A stretch of 47,078 bases of DNA from Bacteroidota bacterium (GCA_004292795.1 RDXI01000010.1:4800-51877), one strand, 5' to 3'. Positions 23,271 to 33,817 are shown, counted from the stretch's first letter. Made by a program: numbers and translations. The notes: generated by a model from the letters alone, not told the origin.

Positions 23271-24203
23271 TTATTTATCGGTTGCCTCTTTTGCACCTTG
23301 AAGCACGAATACAAACTCGCCTCCCTCATCACCTACCCCGCTCAATCTCGCGCCTATAGGGTTTTGGTTGGTCGTGTTTTTCATTTGCTTCACTACATAC
23401 TCCATCACTTTCGAAACCTTCAATCGGTCTTCGAGATTTTCTTGCAAATATTTCACAAAATAGGTAGCAAAAGGGCTGTTCTTGCCTTTTTCACCATCAG
23501 ACACCAACTCAAGGTTGCCCGAACTCATACCCCAACGCGACTTGATGGACTCCATTTTTTCCTTTTCCTCTCCCCTCTTGCCTTCTTCTGAAATAAACAA
23601 AGAGCCAGAGAAACAAGCATCTGCCACCATCAAGATATGGCGAAAGTTCAATACTTTGATATAATTGCGGATATTGTCATTGGGAATATAACTCGCAGTT
23701 GCATTTTGGCTTGTGCGCCCTTCGGAAGGCACCCAATACCCCAAATCAAACGAAGGGTCATAATATCCGTGTCCCGAATAGTAAATGAGCAAATTGTCTA
23801 AGTCCGTTCCTTTCTCTTTCAAACTCTCGAATTGGTCGCGGATATTGTCAGGAGTAGCTTCTTCGTTGTAAAGTTCCAAAACATGGTCTTGCGTAAATCC
23901 ATATTTTTCCATCAATACCTTCTTCAGGTCGCGTGCATCTTTCACAGGATTGGAAAGCGATTTCCAAAACTTATACTTATCTACCGCAATGATGAGCAAA
24001 TAATTCTTGCCTTCTGCGGCTACAAATTCGAGGTCAACATCTTCGCTATTTCCTGCATTGAGGTAGCTGATGTCAAAAGTTTTGCTATCACTCTTAGCCA
24101 CCACTTTCACTTCTTTAGGCTTTAGGTCGTTTTGCGCTTGTAGGTAAGACTGCCCAAACACAAAAACCAAGCACAGTATCCAAAAACGAAATGTATTTTT
24201 CAT
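23271..24203 (-). CDS. Secreted caspase-like (C14) cysteine protease
   Basis: This 310-residue protein has a signal peptide (MKNTFRFWILCLVFVFGQSY, cleaved near LQAQ). The catalytic dyad is His145 in YYSGHGY and Cys197 in VADACFSGS, with the caspase-type p20 strand order (NYLLIIAVDKY, DARDLKKVLMEKYGF). Bacterial members (metacaspase/paracaspase-like) cleave after basic residues or act in programmed death and signalling. Export to the periplasm or surface is unusual for immune caspases and suggests a processing role. It is the last gene after a PKD lipoprotein and a membrane protein (spacings 30 and 13 nt), so it is likely co-transcribed with them. A good terminator follows. Confidence 0.85.
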   Translation of the reverse strand: MKNTFRFWILCLVFVFGQSYLQAQNDLKPKEVKVVAKSDSKTFDISYLNAGNSEDVDLEFVAAEGKNYLLIIAVDKYKFWKSLSNPVKDARDLKKVLMEKYGFTQDHVLELYNEEATPDNIRDQFESLKEKGTDLDNLLIYYSGHGYYDPSFDLGYWVPSEGRTSQNATASYIPNDNIRNYIKVLNFRHILMVADACFSGSLFISEEGKRGEEKEKMESIKSRWGMSSGNLELVSDGEKGKNSPFATYFVKYLQENLEDRLKVSKVMEYVVKQMKNTTNQNPIGARLSGVGDEGGEFVFVLQGAKEATDK

Positions 24204-24233
24204 GATTGATTATTTTTTGATGAGTTAAAACAT

Positions 24234-25721
24234 TTATTCTAATGTATTGGCATTCAGTTTTATGTACCACATATCCAAGAAACCACGCCCTAAGGTCTGC
24301 GATGTACCAAGTATAGAGAGGTTATCGCCTTCCCGAATAAGGTTTCTTGCCTCCTCGTTCAGATTTCCACCTATAAGGCGCATAGCTTCGCGTTTGGGTG
24401 TGTCATTCATAAAAGAATAACGCGCTACCAAGATGTCATGTTGTGATAAGGGATTGTAATGTGTGCCTACTATAGCCACATTATTGTTGCCTATTTCCAC
24501 CACATCATAAAAACTTTCCTTGTAAATCTTCAGAACGTCCATCGCCTTAAAAACGCCATCTTGGTCAAACAATGCCACAAACGCGCAAGTGCTGTCTTTC
24601 CTGCCATTTTGTTGCAACTCGCCTACCAATACATAACGGTTATCCGACAATCGTGTAACACCCAAAGCCCTTCCATTCACATTGCCCCCCACATACGATT
24701 TATAAGGGCTTATGTCCACGTCCACATACCTCAACAATATAGGACGTTCCACGCCCAATTCATTCCCCGCGAGTATGCCTTCATTGGCTTCTTTGTTGTA
24801 CCTTGCATTGTTGATTTGCGCATTAGGCGAGTTAATGTCTTTGCTATACACCAACACCCCACTATTGCCCAACAAGGCAGGCGAGAAAGCATCAAGGCGT
24901 ATTCTTGTTGTGGTGCCAGATTGACTCCTTGAAATACTATTGCCCGTAACCAAATACAAATCTTCCACAATATCTAAAGAATTGTAAGTATCTGCATTTG
25001 TTGAAGCATTGATATATTCCCAATTTTTCTCTCCATTTTGTGGGTTTAATGAAATAATAAAACTGTCTTTGTCATTTTCATTGTATTCCACATAACCCAC
25101 TATAACCAACGCTTTTCGAAGATTTGGTACAGAGTCGTAGGCAATGTCGGTGGGAACAATCTTTCCTCCTGCTATAGTAGTAATGTTTTTGCTCCACAGA
25201 ATATTGCGATTGATGTCCGTTTGGATTATATACAAGCCGTTTATATTCTTGCGCCCCAACATAAAATAACGGAAGTTTGCGCCTGTTCTCGCCAAAATAG
25301 TTTTTACCCCTACTTCGTCTGTGAAGGTAGGCAAGCCATTCGCATCTTTTTCTCCAAACTGGGACGTATTAGTAGCTGTAGTAGTGTTAGGCAAAACAAT
25401 TACTTTGTTTGTAGTTTCTTTTTGTTCGCCATTTTCTTTTTTTACTACAAGTTTTACGTTGTATGTTCCCATTTCTCTATAAGCGTGTTTCGGCTCACGT
25501 TCATTACTTTGGTTGTTATCTCCAAAAGTCCATTGATATTCTTTCACTACCTCATTAGGTGAGAATTGCTGAAACAAAACATCTTGGTTTACCCTGACTA
25601 CGCTCTGTGAGGGTTGAAATTTTGCTTCTAAATTGATGAAATCAACCTCTTTCAGCGATTGGCAAGCTCCTACTACCCATACCATGAGGAGGAATGCACT
25701 CATTTGTTTTACTTTGTTCAT
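24234..25721 (-). CDS. PKD-domain lipoprotein with repeat-rich body
   Basis: The ATG at 25719-25721 is preferred; it gives a lipoprotein signal (MNKVKQMSAFLLMVWVVGAC) with Cys as the lipidation site. The upstream ATG (25751) would overlap the preceding gene and blunt the signal. Residues ~20-110 hold one PKD/Ig-like domain (SVVRVNQDVLFQQFS..., YQWTFGDNNQ, YNVKLVVKKENGEQ). The remaining ~370 residues contain repeated short beta-strands (RYVLVGELQQNGRKD, NNVAIVGTHYNP) suggestive of a beta-propeller or ligand-binding fold. It is probably anchored to the outer membrane. It sits between a membrane protein and a secreted caspase homologue, so it may present or regulate the protease at the surface. 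Confidence 0.8.
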   Translation of the reverse strand: MNKVKQMSAFLLMVWVVGACQSLKEVDFINLEAKFQPSQSVVRVNQDVLFQQFSPNEVVKEYQWTFGDNNQSNEREPKHAYREMGTYNVKLVVKKENGEQKETTNKVIVLPNTTTATNTSQFGEKDANGLPTFTDEVGVKTILARTGANFRYFMLGRKNINGLYIIQTDINRNILWSKNITTIAGGKIVPTDIAYDSVPNLRKALVIVGYVEYNENDKDSFIISLNPQNGEKNWEYINASTNADTYNSLDIVEDLYLVTGNSISRSQSGTTTRIRLDAFSPALLGNSGVLVYSKDINSPNAQINNARYNKEANEGILAGNELGVERPILLRYVDVDISPYKSYVGGNVNGRALGVTRLSDNRYVLVGELQQNGRKDSTCAFVALFDQDGVFKAMDVLKIYKESFYDVVEIGNNNVAIVGTHYNPLSQHDILVARYSFMNDTPKREAMRLIGGNLNEEARNLIREGDNLSILGTSQTLGRGFLDMWYIKLNANTLE

Positions 25722-25734
25722 AGGTATCAGAGAG

Positions 25735-26571
25735 CTAAAATTTCCAAACAAAAGCTACATTTTTAGAATTGCCATCAGTGTAAGGTATGATGCGCAAAGA
25801 AGAAGTTTCTTGTTTTTCTGCTTCTAATTTTTCTTTTTCACGCGCTATGCGTCTTTTGTTTTTCAAACCACGAAAGTACACCCCTATCACATCTCCGAGC
25901 CACACAGTCGCCCCTGTAGCAAAAAAAACAGTTGCAACGGTTTGATACCTTCGGGCATCTTTGAAATACTGATTGTGGTCATCAGCATTGTTTGCCAAGC
26001 GATTTTTATGATTTTTATACGTTTGTTGGGCTTGATAGGTATAATATGCTCCTGTAGCGAGGCAAGCATACGTACCAACAGCCACCCACCCATATCGATA
26101 ACCGTTGCGTACTTTGGTATCACCCAAGCCGGGCATCAATAAGGAGCGAAGCGCGTTTTGCGGTCCGCCTATGGCTATTTTGGGCTTTTCGACTACTTCA
26201 AGTTTGAAGCTGATGTTTTTACCATCAAAATAAGGGTTGTCTTTTTTAAATTTCCATTCAATTTTTTTGTCCTTGCCGGGGCGAATACTATCCCCTACCT
26301 CGCCTAAAACAGAACGAAGCGGTCCTTTGTATGATGTGCCATTGTTATTGGAGTAGGAAAGTTTCACTGTATAATAGCGATTTCGATATCCAATGAGGGT
26401 ATATGGCACTACAATCGTGGTATCTGCTTGGTTCAGCACTACGCGCTCATTGTGAATTTCGGTAGCAAGCTTGTTTTTAAATAATCCCTTCAGTATCTGT
26501 GCAGAGGCGTTTTGCCACATCACACAACAAAAAAGAACAAATATAGCTTTGAGTAGCGTATTTTTTTTCAT
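25735..26571 (-). CDS. Exported protein with Ig-like N-half and hydrophobic C-half (DUF5683-like)
   Basis: This 278-residue protein has a signal peptide (MKKNTLLKAIFVLFCCVMWQ, cleaved near NASAQ). Its first half is beta-rich (TTIVVPYTLIGYRNRYYTVK). The RSLLMPGLGD(T) segment followed by hydrophobic helices (VAVGTYACLATGAYYTY, ATVFFATGATVWLGDVIGVY) resembles DUF5683-like Bacteroidota envelope proteins; I am not certain of the family. The basic, charged tail (KNKRRIAREKEKLEAEKQ) may face the periplasm. It is the first gene of a three-gene run ending in a caspase-like protease, and a terminator separates it from gldJ upstream. Confidence 0.65.
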   Translation of the reverse strand: MKKNTLLKAIFVLFCCVMWQNASAQILKGLFKNKLATEIHNERVVLNQADTTIVVPYTLIGYRNRYYTVKLSYSNNNGTSYKGPLRSVLGEVGDSIRPGKDKKIEWKFKKDNPYFDGKNISFKLEVVEKPKIAIGGPQNALRSLLMPGLGDTKVRNGYRYGWVAVGTYACLATGAYYTYQAQQTYKNHKNRLANNADDHNQYFKDARRYQTVATVFFATGATVWLGDVIGVYFRGLKNKRRIAREKEKLEAEKQETSSLRIIPYTDGNSKNVAFVWKF

Positions 26572-26629
26572 AAAGGTAGTTTTGAACTTTTGGAGGTGCT
26601 AATTTACACTTTTTTTCTGAAAAACAAAA

Positions 26630-26655
26630 AAACTCCCTAAAAGTATAGGGAGTTT
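26630..26655 (-). terminator. Terminator of gldJ
   Basis: AAACTCCCTA (26630-26639) and TAGGGAGTTT (26646-26655) form a 10-bp perfect stem with a 6-nt loop, between gldJ (ends 26685) and the next minus-strand gene. It is followed by A/T-rich sequence on that strand. Confidence 0.7.
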
Positions 26656-26684
26656 CTTATACGTGTATGGAGTAGGAAAGAATT

Positions 26685-28082
26685 TTATTTACCCCCTAAT
26701 GTTTGCTTGCGACGATTTTCGCCATCACGCTCACCTGCCATAATCATAGCACAACGGAAGCCAATATAATTCGTTTTCTCATTTTTATCTAAGAAACGGC
26801 GAGTACCGGGTGAACACCAATACGCAACATCACGCCAAGAACCACCTTTGTAAACACGTACGTTGTCATCAATCAATGAGTTAGGACGTGTTGCTTGAGG
26901 GTTGTAAGGGTTTCTGTTTTGGTTCGCAGGTGTTTGGATAGCAGGGTCAATATAAACTGATTTGCTTGTATCAGCTGTAAGTTTCAAGCTATCGAGGCGT
27001 TGGCGACGAACAGGGTTCAAATCATCAACATCTGTAAAAGCGTTAGCACGATATACATCTTCTACCCATTCGCTCACGTTGCCCGCCATGTTATACAAAC
27101 CGTAGTCATTAGGGGGGTAAGCAAAAATGTATTCTGTAATCAATGCACCATCATTCAACTTGCCTGCGATACCCGCATAATCACCACGACCACGTTTGAA
27201 GTTAGCCAACATATAGCCCATTTCATACTGTTTTGTGTCATAAGGGTTACGCACTGCGTGTCCGTCCCAAGGATACAAACGACCATTTGATTGGTTTTCG
27301 TCATTGTATTGTGTACCAACGAGAGCTTTAGCGGCATATTCCCATTCTGCCTCTGTAGGCAAGCGATAATCGGGTACTGCATAACCATCTTCCAAACGAG
27401 CTTTCTCACCTGCTTCGAAGTTAGGAATAGATTCCACCTTGCCTGCTTCTTGTGCTTTTTTCGCAAAATTTTCGTTTACGATAGAAGTACGCCATCTGCA
27501 AAATTCTTTGGCTTGTACCCAAGAAATACCCACTACAGGGAAGAAACGGAAACCGGGGTAGCGCAAATAATTTGCTACATACGAGTCATTGAAAGCCAAT
27601 TCACTCGCCCAAACAGTCGTATCAGGCAAAAGCACTTGCTTACGGAAAGTTTCCAAATCAGAAAAACCTTGTGGCAAACGACTTGCGTTTTCAGGTTTTT
27701 CATAGAAAGCCATATATTCCAACCAGTGGATATTGGCAATCTCCGTTTGATCCATGAAGAAAGACTGAATACTTGCGGTACGCTCTACGTTATCGCGTGT
27801 ACTTAAGATATCCTCCTCGCTTGAACCCATCACAAAGCGACCACCTTCGATGAAAATCATGTTAGGCGCGTCGGGTTGTCCCTCATACTCTTTTACTTGG
27901 AAGCTGATAGCGGCGTTATCTTCGTCATTGTACTTGATACCCGTTACCATGCTTGCCTCCCCAGGATTGGTACTCGTGGGGTTTCCACCCTTCTTTTTGA
28001 ATAAGAAGCATGACTGCAAAAGCGTAGCGCATAGCAAAAAGAGGCTTACGCGCTTCAACCACAAAAATTGTTTATTCATCAT
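26685..28082 (-). CDS. gldJ: Gliding motility / T9SS lipoprotein GldJ
   Basis: GldJ is a surface-complex lipoprotein with a formylglycine-generating-enzyme-like fold, needed for gliding and T9SS assembly. This 465-residue protein has a lipoprotein signal (LLCATLLQSC, Cys at residue ~25), then MIFIEGGRFVMGSSEEDI and FFMDQTEIANIHWLEYMAF. Further matches are LRYPGFRFFPVVGISWVQAKEFC, LPTEAEWEYAA, GLYNMAGNVSEWVEDVY and the terminal GSWRDVAYWCSPGTRRF and IGFRCAM. The LEYMAF/LRYPG wording distinguishes it from GldK, which is encoded at 34841. It is separated from the rest of the gld cluster by atpC, atpD and speE and is followed by its own terminator. Confidence 0.88.
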   Translation of the reverse strand: MMNKQFLWLKRVSLFLLCATLLQSCFLFKKKGGNPTSTNPGEASMVTGIKYNDEDNAAISFQVKEYEGQPDAPNMIFIEGGRFVMGSSEEDILSTRDNVERTASIQSFFMDQTEIANIHWLEYMAFYEKPENASRLPQGFSDLETFRKQVLLPDTTVWASELAFNDSYVANYLRYPGFRFFPVVGISWVQAKEFCRWRTSIVNENFAKKAQEAGKVESIPNFEAGEKARLEDGYAVPDYRLPTEAEWEYAAKALVGTQYNDENQSNGRLYPWDGHAVRNPYDTKQYEMGYMLANFKRGRGDYAGIAGKLNDGALITEYIFAYPPNDYGLYNMAGNVSEWVEDVYRANAFTDVDDLNPVRRQRLDSLKLTADTSKSVYIDPAIQTPANQNRNPYNPQATRPNSLIDDNVRVYKGGSWRDVAYWCSPGTRRFLDKNEKTNYIGFRCAMIMAGERDGENRRKQTLGGK

Positions 28083-28276
28083 GACCTGTTTAATAATTAT
28101 TATTTTGATTTTAGTGTTTTATACGGAAAGATACGAATTTAGGTTTAAAATTCATCTATAACTTTCTACAAAATTATGCCAAAAGTAGTGCTTTTTTTCG
28201 GATTCGCAAAATTTGTGCTTTGGTAGGCAAGATTTAACAACATGGTAGTAACGCTGTAGGCTCTTGATTATTATAC

Positions 28277-28311
28277 AAAACCCACAATACTTTTTGAGCA
28301 TTGTGGGTTTT
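28277..28311. terminator. Strong terminator downstream of atpC
   Basis: AAAACCCACAAT (28277-28288) and ATTGTGGGTTTT (28300-28311) make a 12-bp perfect stem with an 11-nt loop and T-run on both strands. It lies between atpC (ends 28329) and gldJ. Confidence 0.85.
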
Positions 28312-28328
28312 GGAATGGCTTGTATCGT

Positions 28329-28577
28329 TTAGGCAAGCACTTTTTCCACCAAAACCGTGATGTTGTCGTTGATAACTTCGACAACGCCTCCGTCAATTTG
28401 AATGGTTTTCTTACCTTCTTTGGCAGTATTCAAAAATACTTCGCCCCTGCCCAACGTACTGATGAGTGGCGCGTGTCCTTTGAGTATCTCAAAACCGCCT
28501 GAAACGCCAGGAAACTTCGCTTGCGAGATTTCACCGTCGAATATATGTTTATCGGGAGTGATTACTTTGATTTGCAT
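28329..28577 (-). CDS. atpC: ATP synthase F1 subunit epsilon
   Basis: This 82-residue protein is the N-terminal beta-sandwich of the F1 epsilon subunit (MQIKVITPDKHIFDGEISQA, FPGVSGGFEILKGHAPLIST and GGVVEVINDNITVLVEKVLA). Epsilon couples rotation to catalysis. The usual C-terminal two-helix regulatory domain is missing, as in many Bacteroidota epsilon proteins. It follows atpD on the same strand after a 146-nt gap that holds a long inverted repeat, and the shared terminator 28277-28311 ends the pair. The other ATP synthase genes are not in the window. Confidence 0.93.
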   Translation of the reverse strand: MQIKVITPDKHIFDGEISQAKFPGVSGGFEILKGHAPLISTLGRGEVFLNTAKEGKKTIQIDGGVVEVINDNITVLVEKVLA

Positions 28578-28605
28578 TTTGGTACGTTGTTATGGTGAAT
28601 TGCTG

Positions 28606-28711
28606 TATGGTTGTATCGTTGTATGGTTGTGTGGTTGTTGTATCGTTGTTGTATATAAAGCAAATTAGCCATGTAACCATATAACAATCAACCATACAAC
28701 AATCAACCATA
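28606..28711. repeat. Long imperfect inverted repeat between atpD and atpC
   Basis: TATGGTTG-rich arm 28606-28629 pairs with the CAACCATA-rich arm 28689-28711 (about 23 nt, few mismatches). More TGGTTG and CAACCA copies lie between them. This stem sits inside the atpDC transcript, so it may control the ratio of beta to epsilon or mRNA stability. Confidence 0.6.
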
Positions 28712-28723
28712 TAGCCCCAAAAA

Positions 28724-30256
<1,533 letters not shown>

Positions 30257-30272
30257 TTATTTTTTGAGTGCG

Positions 30273-30280
30273 CAAATTTA
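30273..30280 (-). promoter_or_regulatory. -7 box of atpD
   Basis: CAAATTTA on the plus strand reads TAAATTTG on the minus strand, matching TAnnTTTG, about 32 nt upstream of the atpD start. Confidence 0.5.
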
Positions 30281-30304
30281 GCGTAATTCTGAAATTTCTT
30301 GCTA

Positions 30305-31156
30305 TTATGCTATGATTTTTTTTATAAAATTTGGTAACGCGAAGCAACCTCTGAATAAAGCGGGGTTCACATATTGTAGGGAAGGTGTCATTTTTTCCAA
30401 ATCTACTACTCTTGCGTGGCTAATTTCCGAATAATCTTTGGAAGCAAAGGCAAAAGACCATGTACCGCTTGGGTAGAAGGGAATAGCGGAAAGGTACATC
30501 GTTGTATAGGGAAAAATGCCATTCAATACTCCAAAAAGTTCTTTTTGCGTTTTTTGGAAGTAGTAAGGACTTTCTGCCTGTGCCGCCATAAGTCCATCAA
30601 CTTTGAGCGCGTTGTTTACTTTTTTGTAGAAGTCAGCAGTAAACAAACCTTCGGCAGGTCCTGCGGGGTCAGTCGAGTCTATCAAAATTACATCAAACTC
30701 ATTTTGAGCGTTTTCGATGTACTTGATGCCATCTTCTATAAGAAGCGTTAGGCGAGGATTGTCGAGTTCGCAAGCAATAGTAGGAAAGAACTCACGCGAC
30801 TTCTCCACCACTAAGCCATCTATCTCTACCATGACGCACTCCTCTACACAAGCATGACGCAATACTTCACGCGCCGCGCCACCATCTCCCCCACCGATTA
30901 TCAAGACGCGCTTTGGGTTCGGGTGTGCAAAAAGCGGAATGTGCGCAATCATTTCATGATAGGCAAATTCGTTTGCCTCTGTCAGCATAACCGCGCCATC
31001 AAGAATCATCATGTTCCCAAAGTTGGGCGTTTTGACGATTTGTAGTTTTTGAAAATCGCTTTGTCCCTCAAACAATGTTTCGCCTATTTTGATAGAAACA
31101 CGCGCTCCTAAGTCAAAATACTGCTCGTCGAGTTCTTCGTTAAACCACTGATTCAT
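30305..31156 (-). CDS. speE: Spermidine synthase (polyamine aminopropyltransferase)
   Basis: SpeE transfers an aminopropyl group from decarboxylated SAM to putrescine. The 283-residue protein has the characteristic segments LDGAVMLTEANEFAYHEMIA, VLIIGGGDGGAAREVLRH (cofactor loop), CVMVEIDGLVVEKSREF and YDVILIDSTDP (as FDVILIDSTDPAGPAEGLF) and the YQFYLSAIPFYPSGTWSFA-type C-terminus (YLSAIPFYPSGTWSFAFA). It lies between gldN and atpD on the minus strand; a strong terminator separates it from gldN. No polyamine-pathway partner is adjacent. Confidence 0.95.
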   Translation of the reverse strand: MNQWFNEELDEQYFDLGARVSIKIGETLFEGQSDFQKLQIVKTPNFGNMMILDGAVMLTEANEFAYHEMIAHIPLFAHPNPKRVLIIGGGDGGAAREVLRHACVEECVMVEIDGLVVEKSREFFPTIACELDNPRLTLLIEDGIKYIENAQNEFDVILIDSTDPAGPAEGLFTADFYKKVNNALKVDGLMAAQAESPYYFQKTQKELFGVLNGIFPYTTMYLSAIPFYPSGTWSFAFASKDYSEISHARVVDLEKMTPSLQYVNPALFRGCFALPNFIKKIIA

Positions 31157-31216
31157 AAGTATTTACAGAAATGGGTTAAGTTTTTTGTGCAAGTTACAGC
31201 ATTTTTATTAAAACAA

Positions 31217-31247
31217 AAAGCCTCGCCTGAGGCTCAGGCGAGGCTTT
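31217..31247 (-). terminator. Terminator downstream of gldN
   Basis: AAAGCCTCGCCTGA (31217-31230) and TCAGGCGAGGCTTT (31234-31247) form a 14-bp perfect stem with a 3-nt GGC loop. The stem is built from CTCGCCT/AGGCGAG, the G-variant of the genome-wide word. Confidence 0.85.
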
Positions 31248-31261
31248 ACAAAATCATAATA

Positions 31262-32089
31262 TTAGAATTCCCACATATTGTGTTCGAACTCCATCAAATT
31301 GTATTCAATTTTTTGAGATTCGTATAACACCTTTTTAGCGGCGCGAGGGTCATCACCAAATTCGTCATTGATGATGGTAATGATGTCTTTATCATCAGGG
31401 TTAGAAACCTTTGTGATGCGTGAGCTGAACAAACGAAGTTCGAAAGCATCAGACAAACACTTGTGTTGCTTAGGGTTTTCGGGGTTGTACCAATGCGCTC
31501 TCAAGTCTTCAAAAGTACCTTTTTCTTGTGATTCTTCGTAGGTAGTTTTGAAGTATTCGTACAAATCTTTGAATTTGAAGGTAGCTAAAGCGTTATCACC
31601 AAGTTGTGAGTCAGGGGTAGCACCTTGAGGGATAAATATGGTAACAGATTGAATATCCCAATACATACGAGAGCGACGGCGGTCAAATATCAAATCTTCT
31701 TTCACTTCTAAGATGTACAACTCAGATGCACGAAGATTAACATTTGAGTTCACGTTAGGGTCAAAATAGCTCAATTTAGCCACAAAAGTCGTATCTTGCA
31801 TGGGATCGCTAAAGCCTGCGTCTCGTGGCGTTGATTTATACATATAGGGCTGCAACTTCTTGGCTTGTACGCCTTCGATGATGATAGCCGTAATTTCATT
31901 TTCAAGGGCAAAGAAAGGCTTATTTTGCTTTTCAAGCAGGTTAATCTTTCTCCAAACAGAAGTACGATACATTACATCAGACTCCAAGATAGGACGAACC
32001 GAGTTGGGGTTGTAACCTTGTGGACCGATTTGGGCAAACGCCGATAGACTCAAGCAAACACACAGAATAACACCAAATGTTTTTTTCAT
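31262..32089 (-). CDS. gldN: Gliding motility / T9SS protein GldN
   Basis: GldN (PorN in Porphyromonas) is a periplasmic ring-associated component that binds GldK. The 275-residue protein has a signal peptide (MKKTFGVILCVCLSLSAFAQ). Family hallmarks are SDVMYRTSVWRKINLLEKQN, KLQPYMYKSTPRDAGFSDPM, EDLIFDRRRSRMYWDIQSV and IVTIIND-type C-terminus (DIITIINDEFGDDP, FEHNMWEF). It is last in gldK-L-M-N and is separated from gldM by a hairpin (32164-32199). A stem-loop terminator follows. Confidence 0.93.
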   Translation of the reverse strand: MKKTFGVILCVCLSLSAFAQIGPQGYNPNSVRPILESDVMYRTSVWRKINLLEKQNKPFFALENEITAIIIEGVQAKKLQPYMYKSTPRDAGFSDPMQDTTFVAKLSYFDPNVNSNVNLRASELYILEVKEDLIFDRRRSRMYWDIQSVTIFIPQGATPDSQLGDNALATFKFKDLYEYFKTTYEESQEKGTFEDLRAHWYNPENPKQHKCLSDAFELRLFSSRITKVSNPDDKDIITIINDEFGDDPRAAKKVLYESQKIEYNLMEFEHNMWEF

Positions 32090-32163
32090 ACAATTAAAAG
32101 GAATTTATTATTTTAGTTATTAACTTTTACGACAGAAATCCAAAAATGTTGTGTTTTTAGTAA

Positions 32164-32199
32164 AAATGCCACTTAAAAAACGTTTCTTAAGTGGCATTT
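32164..32199 (-). terminator. Hairpin between gldM and gldN
   Basis: AAATGCCACTTAA (32164-32176) and TTAAGTGGCATTT (32187-32199) give a 13-bp perfect stem with a 10-nt loop inside the gldK-L-M-N run. It is followed by T-rich sequence on the minus strand and is a likely attenuator or partial terminator that lowers gldN relative to gldM. Confidence 0.7.
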
Positions 32200-32227
32200 C
32201 GTATTTTTAGCAAGTCATTACGCAAAA

Positions 32228-33817
32228 TTATTTCAAGAAGAATGAAATGTAGGGTTGGCTAACCTTTACTTCTTCTATTTGTCCTCTTGAGTTGATACGC
32301 TGTACGTTATCTATCGTAAGCTGTACGGCATCACCAGGGCGTGTACTAAGAGCGGCAAGATTGATACCACCATCTGAGCTTTTCACAGAGTTTACACTCT
32401 TACCTCCACGGAATACTGTACAAGTTACTCCAGTTACACGATATTGTGCTTCTTTAGGAAGGGTATTCAAGAATGTTTCATCAGGTTTTGCTACAATGCG
32501 AAGTCCTGCCACAGGAGGGATAGGGTTTTTGATGTTTACCTCGCCACCTGTTGAGTTTCCTAAGAAAACTGATGGAGGGGGAACGGGGTTTACACGAAAT
32601 ACTGCATCACCTACGTTTTTACCACTGCTTGACACTGAAAGTTTGCAATCACCCAATGTTGTGGGGTACAAAGTTACAGTTCCTAATTTTGCACCAGGTA
32701 CAGCTGTACCATTGTTTACACTAAATGCTGGCTTGTAAGCAGGTCCGAGTGCAGGCACTGACGTTTCCAAAGGGTTCGCACAGTTTCTGTAAAGCGGGAA
32801 CTTACTTTCTGATACCACAATCATAACAGGTTGTACTACTTCATATTCTTTTTCAATTTTGAAAGTAGTATCTTTACCACGACTTTTGAAGGTAATAGTA
32901 CCAGTCCATTTTTGCTTACCTGTACCAGATGCTTGGAATTTCACCTCGCCTACGCCTTTTGAATCTACTTTGATAGTATTACCATTGTAGGTCATACGCG
33001 CTCCAGATTGAGAAGATGTAGCTGAAATAAACAACTGTGCAGTATAATCTTGACCAGCCGCTACTACATTTGCATCAGCAGATGCCATAGCTATAATTTG
33101 GTCAAATTTAACGTCACGGCTCAAATCACCAGCACCTAACTTTTTCAATACTTCTTGCTCATAGCGGATAACTTCTGACTGTCTTTGTGTAAGAATAGCC
33201 AAAGCCGCTACAACAGGTGTTTGTCCAAAGTTAGCTTGTGCAAAGTCTTTGTCTCTTTGCAAGGGGTCATGCTTATACATTTGTATATCAGCATTACCTT
33301 TAGCCAACATCTCAAATCTTTTTGCGTTACCATCAAACAAGTCTTTGAACTTGTCATTCAAGTAGCTTACATACGCATCAAGCTTTCTTTTTAGGTCGTA
33401 TCCTTTGCCGTTTCTGTTCACACCTATCATCATAGTTTCAACGCCAGTTTCTTCTTTAGCGTTTTTCACTGCTCCAGTGTGAGGGTCAGGACCGCCACCA
33501 ACTTGAGTGAAAAGATCTTTTTTGATTTTTTCAATCTCGCCTATGATTTTAGAAGTTTCACGCTTAAGTTCTTCAGCACGCTTGATGCTTTGTTGTCCTT
33601 CAGGCGAGTTACCTTCTTTATCTACTTTTTTCTTGAGAGCCACCAATGCCGCTTCACTCGCGTCACGTGCTGCTTCCATAGAATGCTCCAAACTTTGATT
33701 CAGAAAGATAAACTTATCCATAATAGACGAGCTTACTTGGAGGGCAAGCATCGCCGTTAGTACAAGGTACATCAAGTTTATCAATCGTTGCCTGGGGGTC
33801 TGTTTTCCACCTGCCAT
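32228..33817 (-). CDS. gldM: Gliding motor / T9SS protein GldM
   Basis: GldM forms, with GldL, the proton-driven motor of T9SS and gliding; its one membrane helix anchors a long periplasmic shaft. The 529-residue protein begins with MAGGKQTPRQRLINLMYLVL and TAMLALQVSSSIMDKF (TM helix, residues ~13-32), followed by a helical first domain and three Ig-like domains. The pieces YIADAxxLTQ (here ALAILTQRQSEVIRYEQEV) and QAGQDYTAQLFISA match the family. It follows gldL with 56 nt between, and a hairpin precedes gldN. Confidence 0.93.
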   Translation of the reverse strand: MAGGKQTPRQRLINLMYLVLTAMLALQVSSSIMDKFIFLNQSLEHSMEAARDASEAALVALKKKVDKEGNSPEGQQSIKRAEELKRETSKIIGEIEKIKKDLFTQVGGGPDPHTGAVKNAKEETGVETMMIGVNRNGKGYDLKRKLDAYVSYLNDKFKDLFDGNAKRFEMLAKGNADIQMYKHDPLQRDKDFAQANFGQTPVVAALAILTQRQSEVIRYEQEVLKKLGAGDLSRDVKFDQIIAMASADANVVAAGQDYTAQLFISATSSQSGARMTYNGNTIKVDSKGVGEVKFQASGTGKQKWTGTITFKSRGKDTTFKIEKEYEVVQPVMIVVSESKFPLYRNCANPLETSVPALGPAYKPAFSVNNGTAVPGAKLGTVTLYPTTLGDCKLSVSSSGKNVGDAVFRVNPVPPPSVFLGNSTGGEVNIKNPIPPVAGLRIVAKPDETFLNTLPKEAQYRVTGVTCTVFRGGKSVNSVKSSDGGINLAALSTRPGDAVQLTIDNVQRINSRGQIEEVKVSQPYISFFLK

